Numbered from the stretch's first letter, positions 17,971 through 27,291 are shown. The stretch is DNA of 64,000 nucleotides from Pseudomonas aegrilactucae (GCF_019168305.1 NZ_JAHTBI010000010.1:124001-188000); one strand, 5' to 3'. The notes: generated by a model not told the origin, from the letters alone. Translations and numbers: made by a program.

Positions 17971-18711
17971 TCAGCGCACCTCAAACTGCTCGAGGTGTTG
18001 ATAATCGGCACCCAGTTGTTGCGCCAGCTGACGCGCTCGCCCCAGGCGCACCGGGGCACTTTCCATATCTACCAGCAGGCTGCTGCAGGGCAAAGGTTCC
18101 AGCGCCGGCCAGGCGCTGAGCCGGCCATCGGTCAGCACCAGGCAACGCTGTTGCTCCTGCGGGTATCGACGTTGGCGTGCCAGCAGCCAATGCCGGGCCT
18201 GCTGCAGCGCCTCCAACAACGGCGTGCCACCGCCTGCGCCCAACGCGGCCAGCCACGGTTGCAGCGCTGCAGATGCTTTCAGGCCATGGCGCTGCCAACA
18301 CGGTTCACGGCCGCTGGCCGTGAGCAGGGCCAGCCGCGCACGCTCGCGATAGGCCTGATCGAAGAACTCGGCCAGCAAGCCTTTGGTCCGGCTCAAGGCC
18401 TTATAGCGTCGCGTGGAGGCTGACGCGTCGACAATCACCAGCCACAGCTGCGAAGGGGCTGCGGTGCGCTGCACCCAGCACAGGTCCGCGCGATGACGTG
18501 GGCGCCCCTTGAGCAAGGTGGCCGCCCAGGCCACCACCCCCTGCCCGGCCGCCCGCGCCCGACCGCGCGTCCCCTGATCGAGCTTGCCGGCTCGTGGCCT
18601 GGCATCCGCCGCATTGCGCAAACGCGGGCGGATGCTCAGGGCTTTTTTGGCCAGCGCGGGACCTCGCGACGCGCACCCACGGCGACCGGCTGAGCGGGCA
18701 GTTCTCCCCAT
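17971..18711 (-). CDS. vWA-domain chelatase subunit (ChlD/BchD C-terminal-like)
   Basis: Up to 246 residues. An Arg/Ala-rich N-terminal part leads into a von Willebrand A domain with a MIDAS motif (VDASAST near residue 95) and the later GGGTPL and VLTDGR elements. With the upstream AAA+ gene it forms the two-subunit ATPase that powers CobN, replacing CobS/CobT as in many pseudomonads. The frame overlaps the end of the AAA+ gene by 76 bases, unusually long; the true start may be downstream within the Arg-rich part, since no ribosome site fixes it. Last gene of cobW-cobN-chlI-chlD. Confidence 0.85.
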   Translation of the reverse strand: MGRTARSAGRRGCASRGPALAKKALSIRPRLRNAADARPRAGKLDQGTRGRARAAGQGVVAWAATLLKGRPRHRADLCWVQRTAAPSQLWLVIVDASASTRRYKALSRTKGLLAEFFDQAYRERARLALLTASGREPCWQRHGLKASAALQPWLAALGAGGGTPLLEALQQARHWLLARQRRYPQEQQRCLVLTDGRLSAWPALEPLPCSSLLVDMESAPVRLGRARQLAQQLGADYQHLEQFEVR

Positions 18712-19640
18712 TCACCCGTGCCCTGCTGCTCGGCAGACGGGCCCGCCTGGCCTTGCGATGCGTGCGGCTGAGGGGGGTGCTGCGGTGGCATGGCGTGGCG
18801 ACGATGGCGCAAGGCGAACTCGGCTACCGCCTCGATATCCTCGGCGTCTATGCCGGCCGCCCCGCGCCATGCTGCGTGGGCCCGTGCGGCACGCAGCCAC
18901 ACCAGGTCGGCGCGCAGGCCGTCGACACCCGCGTCAAAACAGCGTTCGGTGATCTGCGACAAGGCCTGATCGTCCAGCGCAATCCGCTCAAGACGCTCGC
19001 GCGCCGACTGACAGCGGTTGCGCAACTCAGCCTGGGCATCGGCCCACTGCGCGCAAAAGGCCTGCGGGTCGGTGTCAAAATCCAGGCGACGACGGATGAT
19101 CTGGCCGCGGGCCGCAGGCACCGGTTGACCGTGCAAGGCTACATTCAAGCCAAAACGGTCGAGCAACTGCGGACGCAGCTCGCCCTCCTCCGGGTTCATG
19201 GTGCCGATCAGCACGAAGCGTGCGCTGTGACGGTGGGAAATACCGTCACGCTCGATACGGTTGGTGCCGCTGGCTGCGACATCCAGCAGCAGATCAACCA
19301 GGTGATCGGGCAGCAGGTTGACCTCGTCCACGTACAGCACGCCACCGTCGGCGTTGGCCAGCACGCCCGGCGCAAATTGCGCACGGCCCTGGCCCAGCGC
19401 GGCATCCAGGTCCAGCGTACCGACCAGGCGCTCCTCGGTAGCCCCCAACGGCAAGGTCACGAACGGCCCGTCACCGAGCAGGTCGGCCAGGCCTCGGGCC
19501 AGGGTGCTCTTGGCCATGCCGCGTGGCCCCTCGATCAGTACGCCACCAATCTTCGGGTCGATCGCGGCCAGGCACAACGCCAGCTTGAGGTCGTCCGAGC
19601 CGACGACGGCGGCCAGCGGAAAATGTACGGGTTCACTCAT
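18636..19640 (-). CDS. AAA+ chelatase subunit (ChlI/BchI-like)
   Basis: A 334-residue AAA+ ATPase. Walker A GPRGMAKST (about residues 34-42) is the Mg-chelatase I type. Walker B is GVLYVDEVNLL and sensor GTMNPEEGELRPQLLDRF. The C-terminal 50 residues are Pro/Gln/Gly-rich, a linker toward the vWA partner. ATG 19640 starts one base past the cobN stop; ATG 19649 overlapping that stop is the alternative. Works with the vWA protein and CobN to insert cobalt into hydrogenobyrinic acid a,c-diamide. Chlorophyll synthesis is not expected in this organism, so cobalt is the logical metal. Confidence 0.9.
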   Translation of the reverse strand: MSEPVHFPLAAVVGSDDLKLALCLAAIDPKIGGVLIEGPRGMAKSTLARGLADLLGDGPFVTLPLGATEERLVGTLDLDAALGQGRAQFAPGVLANADGGVLYVDEVNLLPDHLVDLLLDVAASGTNRIERDGISHRHSARFVLIGTMNPEEGELRPQLLDRFGLNVALHGQPVPAARGQIIRRRLDFDTDPQAFCAQWADAQAELRNRCQSARERLERIALDDQALSQITERCFDAGVDGLRADLVWLRAARAHAAWRGAAGIDAEDIEAVAEFALRHRRHAMPPQHPPQPHASQGQAGPSAEQQGTGEWGELPAQPVAVGARREVPRWPKKP

Positions 19641-19641
19641 C

Positions 19642-22600
19642 TCAGGCATCTTCCTCGCCCTCCAGCAACTGTTCTTCAAGGGCCTGCCGATAGTCACCCG
19701 GTGCTTGCCACAGCCCGCGCTGCTGGGCTTCGAGCAAGCGTTCGGTGATGTCGCGCAACGCCTCGGGGTTGTGCTGGCGGATAAATTCTCGGGTCGCGGC
19801 ATCGAGCACGTAGGCCTCGGCCAGCGACTGGTAATGGTGATCGTCGATCAGATGCGTGGTGGCGTCGAAGGCAAACAGGTTGTCGACCGTCGCGGCCAGC
19901 TCGAATGCACCTTTATAGCCATGGCGCTTGGCCCCGTCGATCCACTTCGGGTTGAGCGCACGGGCACGGATCACCCGGTTCAACTCTTCCTTCAAGGTGC
20001 GGATACGCGGACGGTCGGGCTGACTGTGATCGCCGTGGTAACTGGCTACGCCGGCCCCGGCAAGCGTCTCCGCGGCGGCAAGCATGCCCCCCTGAAACTG
20101 GTAGTAATCGTTGGAGTCGAGCAGGTCATGCTCGTGGTTGTCCTGGTTCTGCAACACCGCCTGCACCTGGCTCAGGCGCCGGGCAAACGGCTCGCGCGCG
20201 GTCGTGCCCTCATCGGCAGCGCCGTAGGCATAGGCGCCGTGATTGAGATAAACCTCGGCCAGGTCCTCGCGGCTGTGCCACAGGCGACCATCAATAGCGT
20301 TCTGCACGCCTGCACCATAGGCGCCGGGCTTGGAGCCGAACACCCGCCAACCGGCCTGACGCTGGGCCTGTTCGACGTCGAGGCCGGCAGCCAGCAATTC
20401 GGCACGTTCACTGCGGACCTTGGCCGCCAACGGGTTGAGTTCATCGGGTTCGTCCAGGGCCGCCACGGCCTGTACGGCGGCGTCGAACAGCTTGATCAGG
20501 TTGCCGAAGGCATCGCGAAAGAACCCCGACACACGCAAGGTCACATCCACCCGCGGGCGGTCGAGCAGGCTCACCGGCAGGATCTCGAAGTCATCTACCC
20601 GCTGGCTGCCGCTGGCCCACACCGGACGCACGCCCATCAGGGCCATGGCCTGGGCGATATCATCACCGCCCGTGCGCATGGTGGCGGTGCCCCACACCGA
20701 CAGACCCAGCTGGCGCAAATGATCGCCATGCTCCTGCAGGTGACGCTCCAGAATCAGGTTGGCTGAGGCAAAGCCGATGCGCCACGCCGTGGCGGTGGGC
20801 AGGTTGCGCACATCCACGGTATAGAAGTTGCGTCCGGTGGGCAGCACGTCCAGGCGCCCGCGACTGGGCGCACCGCTGGGGCCGGCCGGCACGAAACGCC
20901 CGTCCAGCGCAGCCAGCAGCCCGTGCATCTCGGCCGGGCCACAGCGATCCAGCTGCGGCGCCACCTGCGTGTGCAGGGCGTGCAGCACTGCCCATACCTC
21001 TACCCAGTGCTCGCTGACCTGAATATGGCCCTCGAGTGCCCGCTCGATCAAGTGTGTCGCATACAGCTCAAGGCGCTCCCGGGTATCACCCGCAGTGCGC
21101 CATGCTTCGCTGCTGAGGTCCTTGAGCACCTGCGGCTGCGGCCCCTGCCAAGGCTGGCCGAGGTCACAGTCCAGCGGATCGAAGCCCAGTGCCATGGCCT
21201 TGGCCAGCACACGCAGCAGGCTGGCGTTGGCGCCGCGCCCATCGCCACGCTCTACACGCAACAGGGCCAGCAGCGTGTCGATGCGCAGGCGCCCGGCAGG
21301 CGACTGGCCAAACACATGCAGGCCATCGCGAATCTGCGATTCCTTGAGGTCGCACAGGTAGGTGTCCAGGCGCGGCAGCCATACGGCAGCATCGTCCAGT
21401 GCGCCTTCCAGTTGCAGTTCGCGGTCGATGTGGTTGTGGCGCACCAGGTCGAGAATCTCGCGCTGCAGCTCCCGGGCCCGACGCGGATCCAGCAGTTGCG
21501 CTTCGTAGTACTCGTCGGCCAGCACCTCCAGGTCGCGCAGCGGGCCGTAGGTTTCAGCGCGGGTCAGCGGCGGCATCAGGTGATCGATGATCACCGCCTG
21601 GGTACGGCGCTTGGCCTGGGCGCCCTCGCCGGGGTCATTGACGATGAACGGATAGATGTTCGGCAGCGGCCCGAGCAGTGCGTCCGGCCAGCACTCGGCC
21701 GACAGCCCCACCCCCTTGCCCGGCAGCCACTCGAGGTTGCCGTGCTTGCCGACGTGAATCAGCGCATCGGCCGCATAGACGTGGCGCAGCCAGAAATAGA
21801 ACGCCAGGTAACCATGTGGCGGCACCAGGTCCGGGTCGTGGTACACCGCACTAGGGTCGACCTGATAGCCGCGCGCCGGCTGAATGCCGACAAAGGTCAG
21901 GCCAAAGCGCAGGCCGGCCACCATCATGCGCCCGCTGCGAAACATCGGGTCCTGTTCCGGCTCGCCCCAGCGTTCGCGCACGGCCGCCTGGTTGGCCACC
22001 GGCAGCCGTTCGAACGCGGCGCGGTAGTCCTCCAGCGCCAGGCTCTGGGCACAGGGGCGCTGGTCGAGGGTGTCCAGGTCGTTGCTCACGCCGCCGAGCA
22101 ACGCCTGGATAAGCGCCGTGCCGCTGTCGGGCAGCGGCCCGACCGGGTAGCCCTGCCCGCGCAGGGCTTGCAGAATGCCGAGCGCGGCGGCTGGCGTGTC
22201 CAGCCCCACGCCATTGCCGATACGCCCATCGCGGGTCGGGTAATTGGCCAGGATCAGCGCCACGCGCTTTTGCGTATTGTCCAGACACGCCAGCGCGCAC
22301 CAGCGCCGCGCCAGTTCGGCAACGAAGTCCATGCGTTCCAGGTGCGGCTTGTAGCACACCACGTCTGACTGGCTGCGCTCACTGCGCCAGGCCAGGTCCT
22401 TGAAACTGATCGGACGGCTGATGATACGACCGTCCAGCTCCGGCAAGACAATGTGCATCGCCAGGTCGCGTGCGCCCAGGCCCTGCTCGCTGGCTTCCCA
22501 CGCAGGCTGGTTGTCTTGTGCGCAGATAGCCTGCAACACCGGGATATCACGCCGGAACGGTCGCAGGTGCGGCTGCTGCGGGCTGGATTGGGCGAAGCCG

Positions 22601-23397
22601 GTGGTATTGATGATCAGTGCGGCATCGACCTGATCCAGCCACAGTTCGACCTGCTCCAGGCAACCGGCCTCTTTCAGGCTGGCCACGGCAATGGGCAGCG
22701 GATTGAGGCCGGCGTTGTGCAGACGCTCGCAGAACGCATCGATGAACGCCGTATTGGCGGCCTGCAGGTGCGAGCGGTAGAAAAGAATCGGCACCACCGG
22801 TTGCTCGGCTTGCCAGTCGGCAAACCAGTGTTCCAGGGTCGCGTGGGGGTGTTGCGGGTGGTAGACGCTGGTGCGCGCCAGTTGCTGTGGTTCATCCCAG
22901 CGGTAATCGTGGCCCAGCCACTGGCTGGCCAGGCAGTGATAGAGGTTCAGCGCGTTGGCCTTGCCGCCCTGGCGCAGGTAGTGCCAGAGCCGTTCGGCCT
23001 GCTGCGGGGCAACCGTGCTCAGGCTGCTCAGTTCCGGGTCGGGGCGGTCGTCGCCCGGCACCAGGATCAGGTGAACGCCGCTCGCCGCCAGTTCCACCAA
23101 CTGCTCCACACCATAGCGCCAGTAACCGATGCCGCCGTGCAGCGACACCAGAATGACCTTGGCGTGGCGCAGCACCTGGTCGACGTACAGGTCGACCGAG
23201 GCGTGGTTCTGCACCTGCATGGGGTTGGCCAGGCGCAGGCTGGGGTAGCCGTCGGGCAACTGCTGGGCGGTTTCGGCCAGCAGTGCCAGGTGCGAGTCGC
23301 CGCTGCAGAGGATTACCAGGTCGGCGGGTGTCTGGCCGAGGTCGGCGATGCTGTCGTCCGGCACAAAGCCGCCGGGCTGGGTCCGCAGCAGGTGCAT
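19642..23397 (-). CDS. cobN: Cobaltochelatase subunit CobN
   Basis: A 1251-residue large subunit that binds the corrin substrate and cobalt in aerobic cobalamin synthesis. Family segments include LANYPTRDGRIGNGVGLDTP, HVGKHGNLEWLPGKGVGLS and GTATMRTGGDDIAQAM. Length matches CobN (about 1250) rather than ChlH (about 1300), and the neighbours cobW, cobM and cobE fix the pathway. ATG 23397 lies four bases after the cobW stop, so both are in one message under the minus-strand cobalamin riboswitch. Confidence 0.95.
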   Translation of the reverse strand: MHLLRTQPGGFVPDDSIADLGQTPADLVILCSGDSHLALLAETAQQLPDGYPSLRLANPMQVQNHASVDLYVDQVLRHAKVILVSLHGGIGYWRYGVEQLVELAASGVHLILVPGDDRPDPELSSLSTVAPQQAERLWHYLRQGGKANALNLYHCLASQWLGHDYRWDEPQQLARTSVYHPQHPHATLEHWFADWQAEQPVVPILFYRSHLQAANTAFIDAFCERLHNAGLNPLPIAVASLKEAGCLEQVELWLDQVDAALIINTTGFAQSSPQQPHLRPFRRDIPVLQAICAQDNQPAWEASEQGLGARDLAMHIVLPELDGRIISRPISFKDLAWRSERSQSDVVCYKPHLERMDFVAELARRWCALACLDNTQKRVALILANYPTRDGRIGNGVGLDTPAAALGILQALRGQGYPVGPLPDSGTALIQALLGGVSNDLDTLDQRPCAQSLALEDYRAAFERLPVANQAAVRERWGEPEQDPMFRSGRMMVAGLRFGLTFVGIQPARGYQVDPSAVYHDPDLVPPHGYLAFYFWLRHVYAADALIHVGKHGNLEWLPGKGVGLSAECWPDALLGPLPNIYPFIVNDPGEGAQAKRRTQAVIIDHLMPPLTRAETYGPLRDLEVLADEYYEAQLLDPRRARELQREILDLVRHNHIDRELQLEGALDDAAVWLPRLDTYLCDLKESQIRDGLHVFGQSPAGRLRIDTLLALLRVERGDGRGANASLLRVLAKAMALGFDPLDCDLGQPWQGPQPQVLKDLSSEAWRTAGDTRERLELYATHLIERALEGHIQVSEHWVEVWAVLHALHTQVAPQLDRCGPAEMHGLLAALDGRFVPAGPSGAPSRGRLDVLPTGRNFYTVDVRNLPTATAWRIGFASANLILERHLQEHGDHLRQLGLSVWGTATMRTGGDDIAQAMALMGVRPVWASGSQRVDDFEILPVSLLDRPRVDVTLRVSGFFRDAFGNLIKLFDAAVQAVAALDEPDELNPLAAKVRSERAELLAAGLDVEQAQRQAGWRVFGSKPGAYGAGVQNAIDGRLWHSREDLAEVYLNHGAYAYGAADEGTTAREPFARRLSQVQAVLQNQDNHEHDLLDSNDYYQFQGGMLAAAETLAGAGVASYHGDHSQPDRPRIRTLKEELNRVIRARALNPKWIDGAKRHGYKGAFELAATVDNLFAFDATTHLIDDHHYQSLAEAYVLDAATREFIRQHNPEALRDITERLLEAQQRGLWQAPGDYRQALEEQLLEGEEDA

Positions 23398-23400
23398 GGG

Positions 23401-24471
23401 TCAGGCGCCCAGTGCCGCGCGCAGGGTGGCTTCGAGATGGGCCGCGTCAAGTTCCTGGCCGATCAGCACCAGGCGCGTGGTACGCGGCTCGTCAGCACGC
23501 CAGGCGCGGTCGAAGTGCTTGTCGAAACGGGTGCCCACCCCCTGGATCAGCAAGCGCATCGGCTTGCCCGGGATGGCGGCGAAGCCTTTGACGCGCAGGA
23601 TGCCGTGCTGCACCACCAGTTGGGTCAGGGCATCGAGCAACAGGCTTTCGTCGGCCTGGGGCAGCTCGATGGAAATCGAGTCGAACGCATCGTGGTCGTG
23701 ATCGTCGTGGTCGTCATCGCCGTCGTGGTGTGAATCGTGGTGCGTGCGACGAGCATCGATGTGCACCTCGGACTCGGCGCCCAGCCCCAGCAACACTTCC
23801 AGTGGCAGGCGACCGCTGCTGGCCTCGACCACTTTTACCGCTGGCGGCAGTTCTTCCTGCACCTCGGCGCGCACCGCGGCCAGGGCGTCGGCGTCGATCA
23901 GGTCGGCCTTGTTCAGTACCACCAGGTCGGCGCTGGCCAACTGGTCAGCGAACAGTTCATGCAGCGGCGACTCGTGGTCCAGGTTCGGGTCCAGCTTGCG
24001 CTGCGCATCGACCTGGTCGGGATAAGCGGCAAAGGTGCCGGCAGCCACGGCCGGGCTGTCGACCACGGTGATCACCGCATCGACGGTGCAGGCGTTGCGA
24101 ATCTCTGGCCACTGGAAGGCCTGCACCAACGGTTTGGGCAGCGCCAGGCCGCTGGTCTCGATCAGGATATGGTCCAGGTCGCCACGGCGCGCGACCAGTT
24201 CGCGCATCACCGGGAAGAACTCTTCCTGCACGGTGCAGCACAGGCAGCCGTTGGCCAGCTCGTAGACGCGGCCATTGGCCTCTTCTTCGGTGCAGCCGAT
24301 GCTGCACTGCTTGAGGATCTCGCCGTCGATGCCCAGTTCGCCGAACTCGTTGACGATCACGGCGATGCGGCGGCCCTGGGCGTTGTCGAGCATATGCCGC
24401 AGCAGCGTGGTCTTGCCCGAGCCGAGGAAGCCGGTGACGATGGTGACGGGGAGTTTGGCCAGTGTTTTCAT
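23401..24471 (-). CDS. cobW: CobW, GTP-dependent metal chaperone of B12 synthesis
   Basis: A 356-residue G3E P-loop GTPase. Walker A GFLGSGKTT (14-22), the metal-binding CxCC motif in ANGCLCCTVQ (near residue 73), and NKAD guanine specificity. A His/Asp-rich stretch near residue 245 (HHDSHH, then alternating D and H) can bind metal. The C-terminal CobW_C domain has GILRVKGFAAIPGKP. It delivers Co(II) for insertion by CobN. ATG 24471, 55 codons into a longer open frame that overlaps the riboswitch and is not coding. First gene of the minus-strand cob operon. Confidence 0.95.
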   Translation of the reverse strand: MKTLAKLPVTIVTGFLGSGKTTLLRHMLDNAQGRRIAVIVNEFGELGIDGEILKQCSIGCTEEEANGRVYELANGCLCCTVQEEFFPVMRELVARRGDLDHILIETSGLALPKPLVQAFQWPEIRNACTVDAVITVVDSPAVAAGTFAAYPDQVDAQRKLDPNLDHESPLHELFADQLASADLVVLNKADLIDADALAAVRAEVQEELPPAVKVVEASSGRLPLEVLLGLGAESEVHIDARRTHHDSHHDGDDDHDDHDHDAFDSISIELPQADESLLLDALTQLVVQHGILRVKGFAAIPGKPMRLLIQGVGTRFDKHFDRAWRADEPRTTRLVLIGQELDAAHLEATLRAALGA

Positions 24472-24582
24472 GTCGATGCCCTTGGCAGGATGGCGGGCAT
24501 GCAGGACGAGAGCCGCAGGTGCCTTGCTACCTGAGCGCATTCGCCACCGGATCACCCCGCCCGGTTGAAAGTCGGAAACTGT

Positions 24583-24757
24583 CCGAGGCAGGTCTCCTGG
24601 CTCGCGCTGCGCCGGTGGCAACACCGGCAACATCGACGCCTTCCCGCCGAGGCAGTGGCAGTGTCGATGCCGTTCAACGCTTACAGTTGCGGGGGCAGCC
24701 GCGGCTTGAACCGCGTTCCCGTCTTAGCTGCGACCTGGGCCGCAGAACCTCGAAGCG
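24583..24757 (-). ncRNA. Cobalamin riboswitch upstream of cobW
   Basis: On the minus strand the B12 box AGCCAGGAGACCTGCC is exact (plus positions 24590-24605). Upstream are the conserved core CTGCCCCCGCAACTGTAAG (near 24678-24696) and the GCCACTG...GGGAAGG segment. The element ends about 110 bases before the cobW ATG. It should shut off cobW-cobN-chlI-chlD when adenosylcobalamin is plentiful. Confidence 0.95.
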
Positions 24758-24760
24758 GCT

Positions 24761-24789
24761 AGGCTACGCAGTGGCCTCGGGCAGGTCAA
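24761..24789 (-). promoter_or_regulatory. Sigma70 promoter for the cobW riboswitch transcript
   Basis: On the minus strand TTGACC (24784-24789), 17-base spacer, TAGCCT (24761-24766), placing the start of transcription at about 24755, exactly at the riboswitch 5' end. Confidence 0.65.
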
Positions 24790-24837
24790 CCGCTGTATTG
24801 ACGGATGCCGGCGCGCATGATTTGCTAGCCGCATTCG

Positions 24838-25036
24838 TTTGGGTGCCTTTTAACAAGGTGAAACGGGAAACCGGTGCGTCAGTCGCGTCTTCAATCGCGA
24901 CCGATCATTCCGGTGCTGCCCCCGCAACGGTAAGCGAGAAAGCGTCTTGACCACTGTGCCCGCCGTTCGGCATGGGAAGGTGACGTACTTGGCTGAGCAA
25001 GCTGCCAGCCCTCGCAAGCCCGGAGACCGGCCCACT
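24838..25036 (+). ncRNA. Cobalamin riboswitch upstream of cbtB
   Basis: Starts GGGTGCCTTTTAACAAGG with the GGGAAACCGGTGCG stretch typical of the 5' domain. It then has the core GCTGCCCCCGCAACGGTAAG (near 24916), the CACTG...GGGAAGG segment (24953-24980), and ends in B12 box AGCCCGGAGACCGGCC (25017-25032). It controls cbtB-cbtA-cobE-cobM. It is divergent from the cobW riboswitch, with about 80 bases between them. Confidence 0.95.
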
Positions 25037-25155
25037 ATCGTCTTGACAACCCCGCGGTGGGCGGGCGCAGTTGCACCCCTGGGCGTCCTTCGCACAGGGG
25101 TTCGCCGCGCTTGCCTGTTGCCGACAGCACCGACAACACTGAAAAGGAACGCGCC

Positions 25156-25344
25156 ATGCCCATCATCAGCACCGTCAACCCGCCACTCTCTACCCCCACA
25201 ACCCTCAGCCAGCGCCTGGCCGTGGCCGTCGGTGCCTCGCTGCTGGGCCTGTGCCTGGTGTACTTCGCCGGTTTCTCGCACATCGAAGCGGTGCACAACG
25301 CCGCCCACGATACCCGCCACAGCGCCGCGTTCCCTTGCCACTGA
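25156..25344 (+). CDS. cbtB: CbtB, cobalt transporter small subunit
   Basis: A 62-residue protein with one membrane helix (about 20-40) and the CbtB C-terminal signature: HIEAVHNAAHDTRHSAAFPCH, a His-rich cobalt-binding tail ending in PCH. ATG 25156 follows AAAAGGAACGCGCC. CbtB and CbtA together form a B12-riboswitch-controlled cobalt uptake system. cbtA starts 11 bases after the stop. Confidence 0.92.
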   Translation: MPIISTVNPPLSTPTTLSQRLAVAVGASLLGLCLVYFAGFSHIEAVHNAAHDTRHSAAFPCH

Positions 25345-25355
25345 GACCTGCCACG

Positions 25356-26045
25356 ATGATCAAGCGCATTGCCCGCACCGCCGGTTTCGCCGGCCTGCTT
25401 GCCGCCCTGCTGCTGACCCTGCTGCAAAGCTTCTGGGTTGCGCCGCTGATTCTGCAGGCAGAAACCTACGAGAGCTCGGTCCCGGTGGTCGAGGCTCATG
25501 AACATGCCGAGGGTGCCGCCGAAGGCCACCAGCATGACGCCGACGCCTGGTCGCCGGAAGACGGCTGGCAGCGCGTGCTGTCCACCACTGGCGGCAACCT
25601 GGTGGTCGCGGTCGGCTTCGCGCTGATTCTCGCTGCGCTGTACACCTTGCGTGCGCCGGGCCGCACCGCCAGTGGCGCCCTCTGGGGCCTGGCCGGTTTC
25701 GCCGTGTTCTGCCTGGCGCCGACCCTCGGCCTGCCACCGGAGTTGCCGGGCACCGCTGCGGCCGACCTGGCACAACGCCAGCTGTGGTGGGTCGCCACCG
25801 CGGCAGCAACGGCAGCGGGCCTGGGGCTGATCGTGTTCGCGCGCCACTGGCTACTCAAGGCGCTGGGCGCAGCCTTGCTGGTCATTCCACATGTGGTCGG
25901 AGCACCGCAACCCGAGGTGCACCATAGCCTGGCGCCCGCAGCGCTTGAAACCCAGTTCAAGGTGGCCTCGCTGCTGACCAATGCCGCGTTCTGGGTGGCC
26001 CTGGGCCTGCTCAGCGCCTGGCTGTACCGTCGCCAGCAGGCCTGA
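25356..26045 (+). CDS. cbtA: CbtA, cobalt transporter membrane subunit
   Basis: A 229-residue protein with about five or six membrane helices. A periplasmic loop (about 48-68) is rich in His and Glu/Asp (HEHAEGAAEGHQHDAD). A later PHVVGAPQPEVHH is the second conserved CbtA motif. It works with CbtB to import cobalt for the cob genes on either side. ATG 25356; the stop overlaps the next ATG (TGATG at 26043-26047), so cobE is translationally coupled. Confidence 0.92.
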   Translation: MIKRIARTAGFAGLLAALLLTLLQSFWVAPLILQAETYESSVPVVEAHEHAEGAAEGHQHDADAWSPEDGWQRVLSTTGGNLVVAVGFALILAALYTLRAPGRTASGALWGLAGFAVFCLAPTLGLPPELPGTAAADLAQRQLWWVATAAATAAGLGLIVFARHWLLKALGAALLVIPHVVGAPQPEVHHSLAPAALETQFKVASLLTNAAFWVALGLLSAWLYRRQQA

Positions 26046-26449
26046 TGCAACTGTATGCCGGGCTGGGTTGCCGTCGCGGTTGCCCGGCCCCTGTACTGGC
26101 GGCCCTGCTTGAACAGCTGCTGCACGCGCATCAGTTGCCTCTCTGCGCCCTACAGGGGCTTGCCAGCATCGACCTCAAGCGCAACGAGCCTGGCCTGCAG
26201 CAACTGGCCGCGCAACTTGGGCTGCCGCTGGTGTTCTTCAGCGCCGCGCAACTGGCCCCCTTCGACAGCCGCCTGAGTCACCGCTCCGAGGTGGCATTCA
26301 CCCACAGCGGCTGCCATGGCGTGGCCGAAAGCGCCGCCTTGGCGCTGGCCGAACACTGCACTGGCGGGCGGGCCGCATTGCGCCTGCAGCGCACCGTGCA
26401 GGCCGATGTCACCCTGGCATTGGCCTGGGCCCCGCCGTTTGAAGGATAA
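26045..26449 (+). CDS. cobE: CobE / CbiG C-terminal domain protein
   Basis: A 134-residue cytoplasmic protein. The start YAGLGCRRGCPAPVLAALLEQ, the middle GLASIDLKRNEPGLQQLA, and VAFTHSGCHGVAESAALALA are hallmarks of the CbiG C-terminal/CobE domain. CobE is needed for aerobic B12 synthesis near the precorrin ring-contraction steps; its exact reaction is unsettled. It overlaps cbtA and precedes cobM by 28 bases. Confidence 0.9.
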   Translation: MQLYAGLGCRRGCPAPVLAALLEQLLHAHQLPLCALQGLASIDLKRNEPGLQQLAAQLGLPLVFFSAAQLAPFDSRLSHRSEVAFTHSGCHGVAESAALALAEHCTGGRAALRLQRTVQADVTLALAWAPPFEG

Positions 26450-26477
26450 TGCGCCGCATACCCTTTAAGGATTCACC

Positions 26478-27224
26478 ATGACCGTTTATTTCATCGGTGC
26501 CGGCCCCGGTGACCCGGAGCTGATTACCGTCAAGGGCCAGCGCCTGATCCACAGCTGCCCGGTCATCATCTATGCCGGTTCCCTGGTGCCGACCGCCGTG
26601 CTTGAAGGGCACCGCGCAGAAACCGTGATCAACAGCGCCGAGCTGCACCTGGCGCAAATCATCGAGGCCATCGAGGCGGCCCATGCCAAGGGCCAGGATG
26701 TGGCTCGCGTGCACAGTGGCGACCCGAGCCTGTATGGCGCGATCGGCGAGCAGATCCGTCACCTGCGCGAACGCGGCATCCCCTACCAGATCATCCCCGG
26801 GGTGACCGCAACCGCCGCCAGTGCAGCCCTGCTCGGGTGCGAGCTGACCCTGCCGGACATCGCCCAGACCGTGATTCTGACGCGCTACGGCGACAGTTCG
26901 CCGATGCCGCAAGGCGAGTCGCTGGCGAGCCTGGCCAGCCACCGTGCGACGCTGGCCATTCACCTGGGCGTCAAGCACCTGGCGAAGATCGTCGAAGAGC
27001 TGCGCCCGCACTACGGCGACGATTGCCCGATCGCGGTGGTGCACCGTGCCACCTGGCCTGACCAGGACTGGGTGCTGGGCAGCCTGGATGACATTGTCGA
27101 ACAGGTGCACGCCAAGGGCTTCAAGCGTACCGCGCTGATTCTGGTCGGGCGCGTGCTGGCCAGCGACACGTTCAGCGAGTCGGCGCTGTATCGAGCCGGG
27201 CATGCACACCTGTACCGGCCCTGA
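26478..27224 (+). CDS. cobM: Precorrin-4 C11-methyltransferase
   Basis: A 248-residue SAM-dependent tetrapyrrole methylase. N-terminal VYFIGAGPGDPELITVKG is the SAM-binding signature; VARVHSGDPSLYGAIGEQ and IIPGVTATAASAALLG are the other conserved blocks. It methylates C-11 of precorrin-4 to give precorrin-5. Length is usual for CobM. ATG 26478 follows TTTAAGGATTCACC. Last gene of the plus-strand riboswitch operon. Confidence 0.95.
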   Translation: MTVYFIGAGPGDPELITVKGQRLIHSCPVIIYAGSLVPTAVLEGHRAETVINSAELHLAQIIEAIEAAHAKGQDVARVHSGDPSLYGAIGEQIRHLRERGIPYQIIPGVTATAASAALLGCELTLPDIAQTVILTRYGDSSPMPQGESLASLASHRATLAIHLGVKHLAKIVEELRPHYGDDCPIAVVHRATWPDQDWVLGSLDDIVEQVHAKGFKRTALILVGRVLASDTFSESALYRAGHAHLYRP

Positions 27225-27291
27225 GGGGGATTGCACAGCCGGCGTCGACACCGCACAGTAGCGCCTCGACACACGCCCGAGGAACCCCATC

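Noticed and set aside
24472..24633. N-terminal extension of CobW into the riboswitch
   Set aside because: This DNA is the cobalamin riboswitch and its expression platform; the family start is MKTLAKLPV at 24471.
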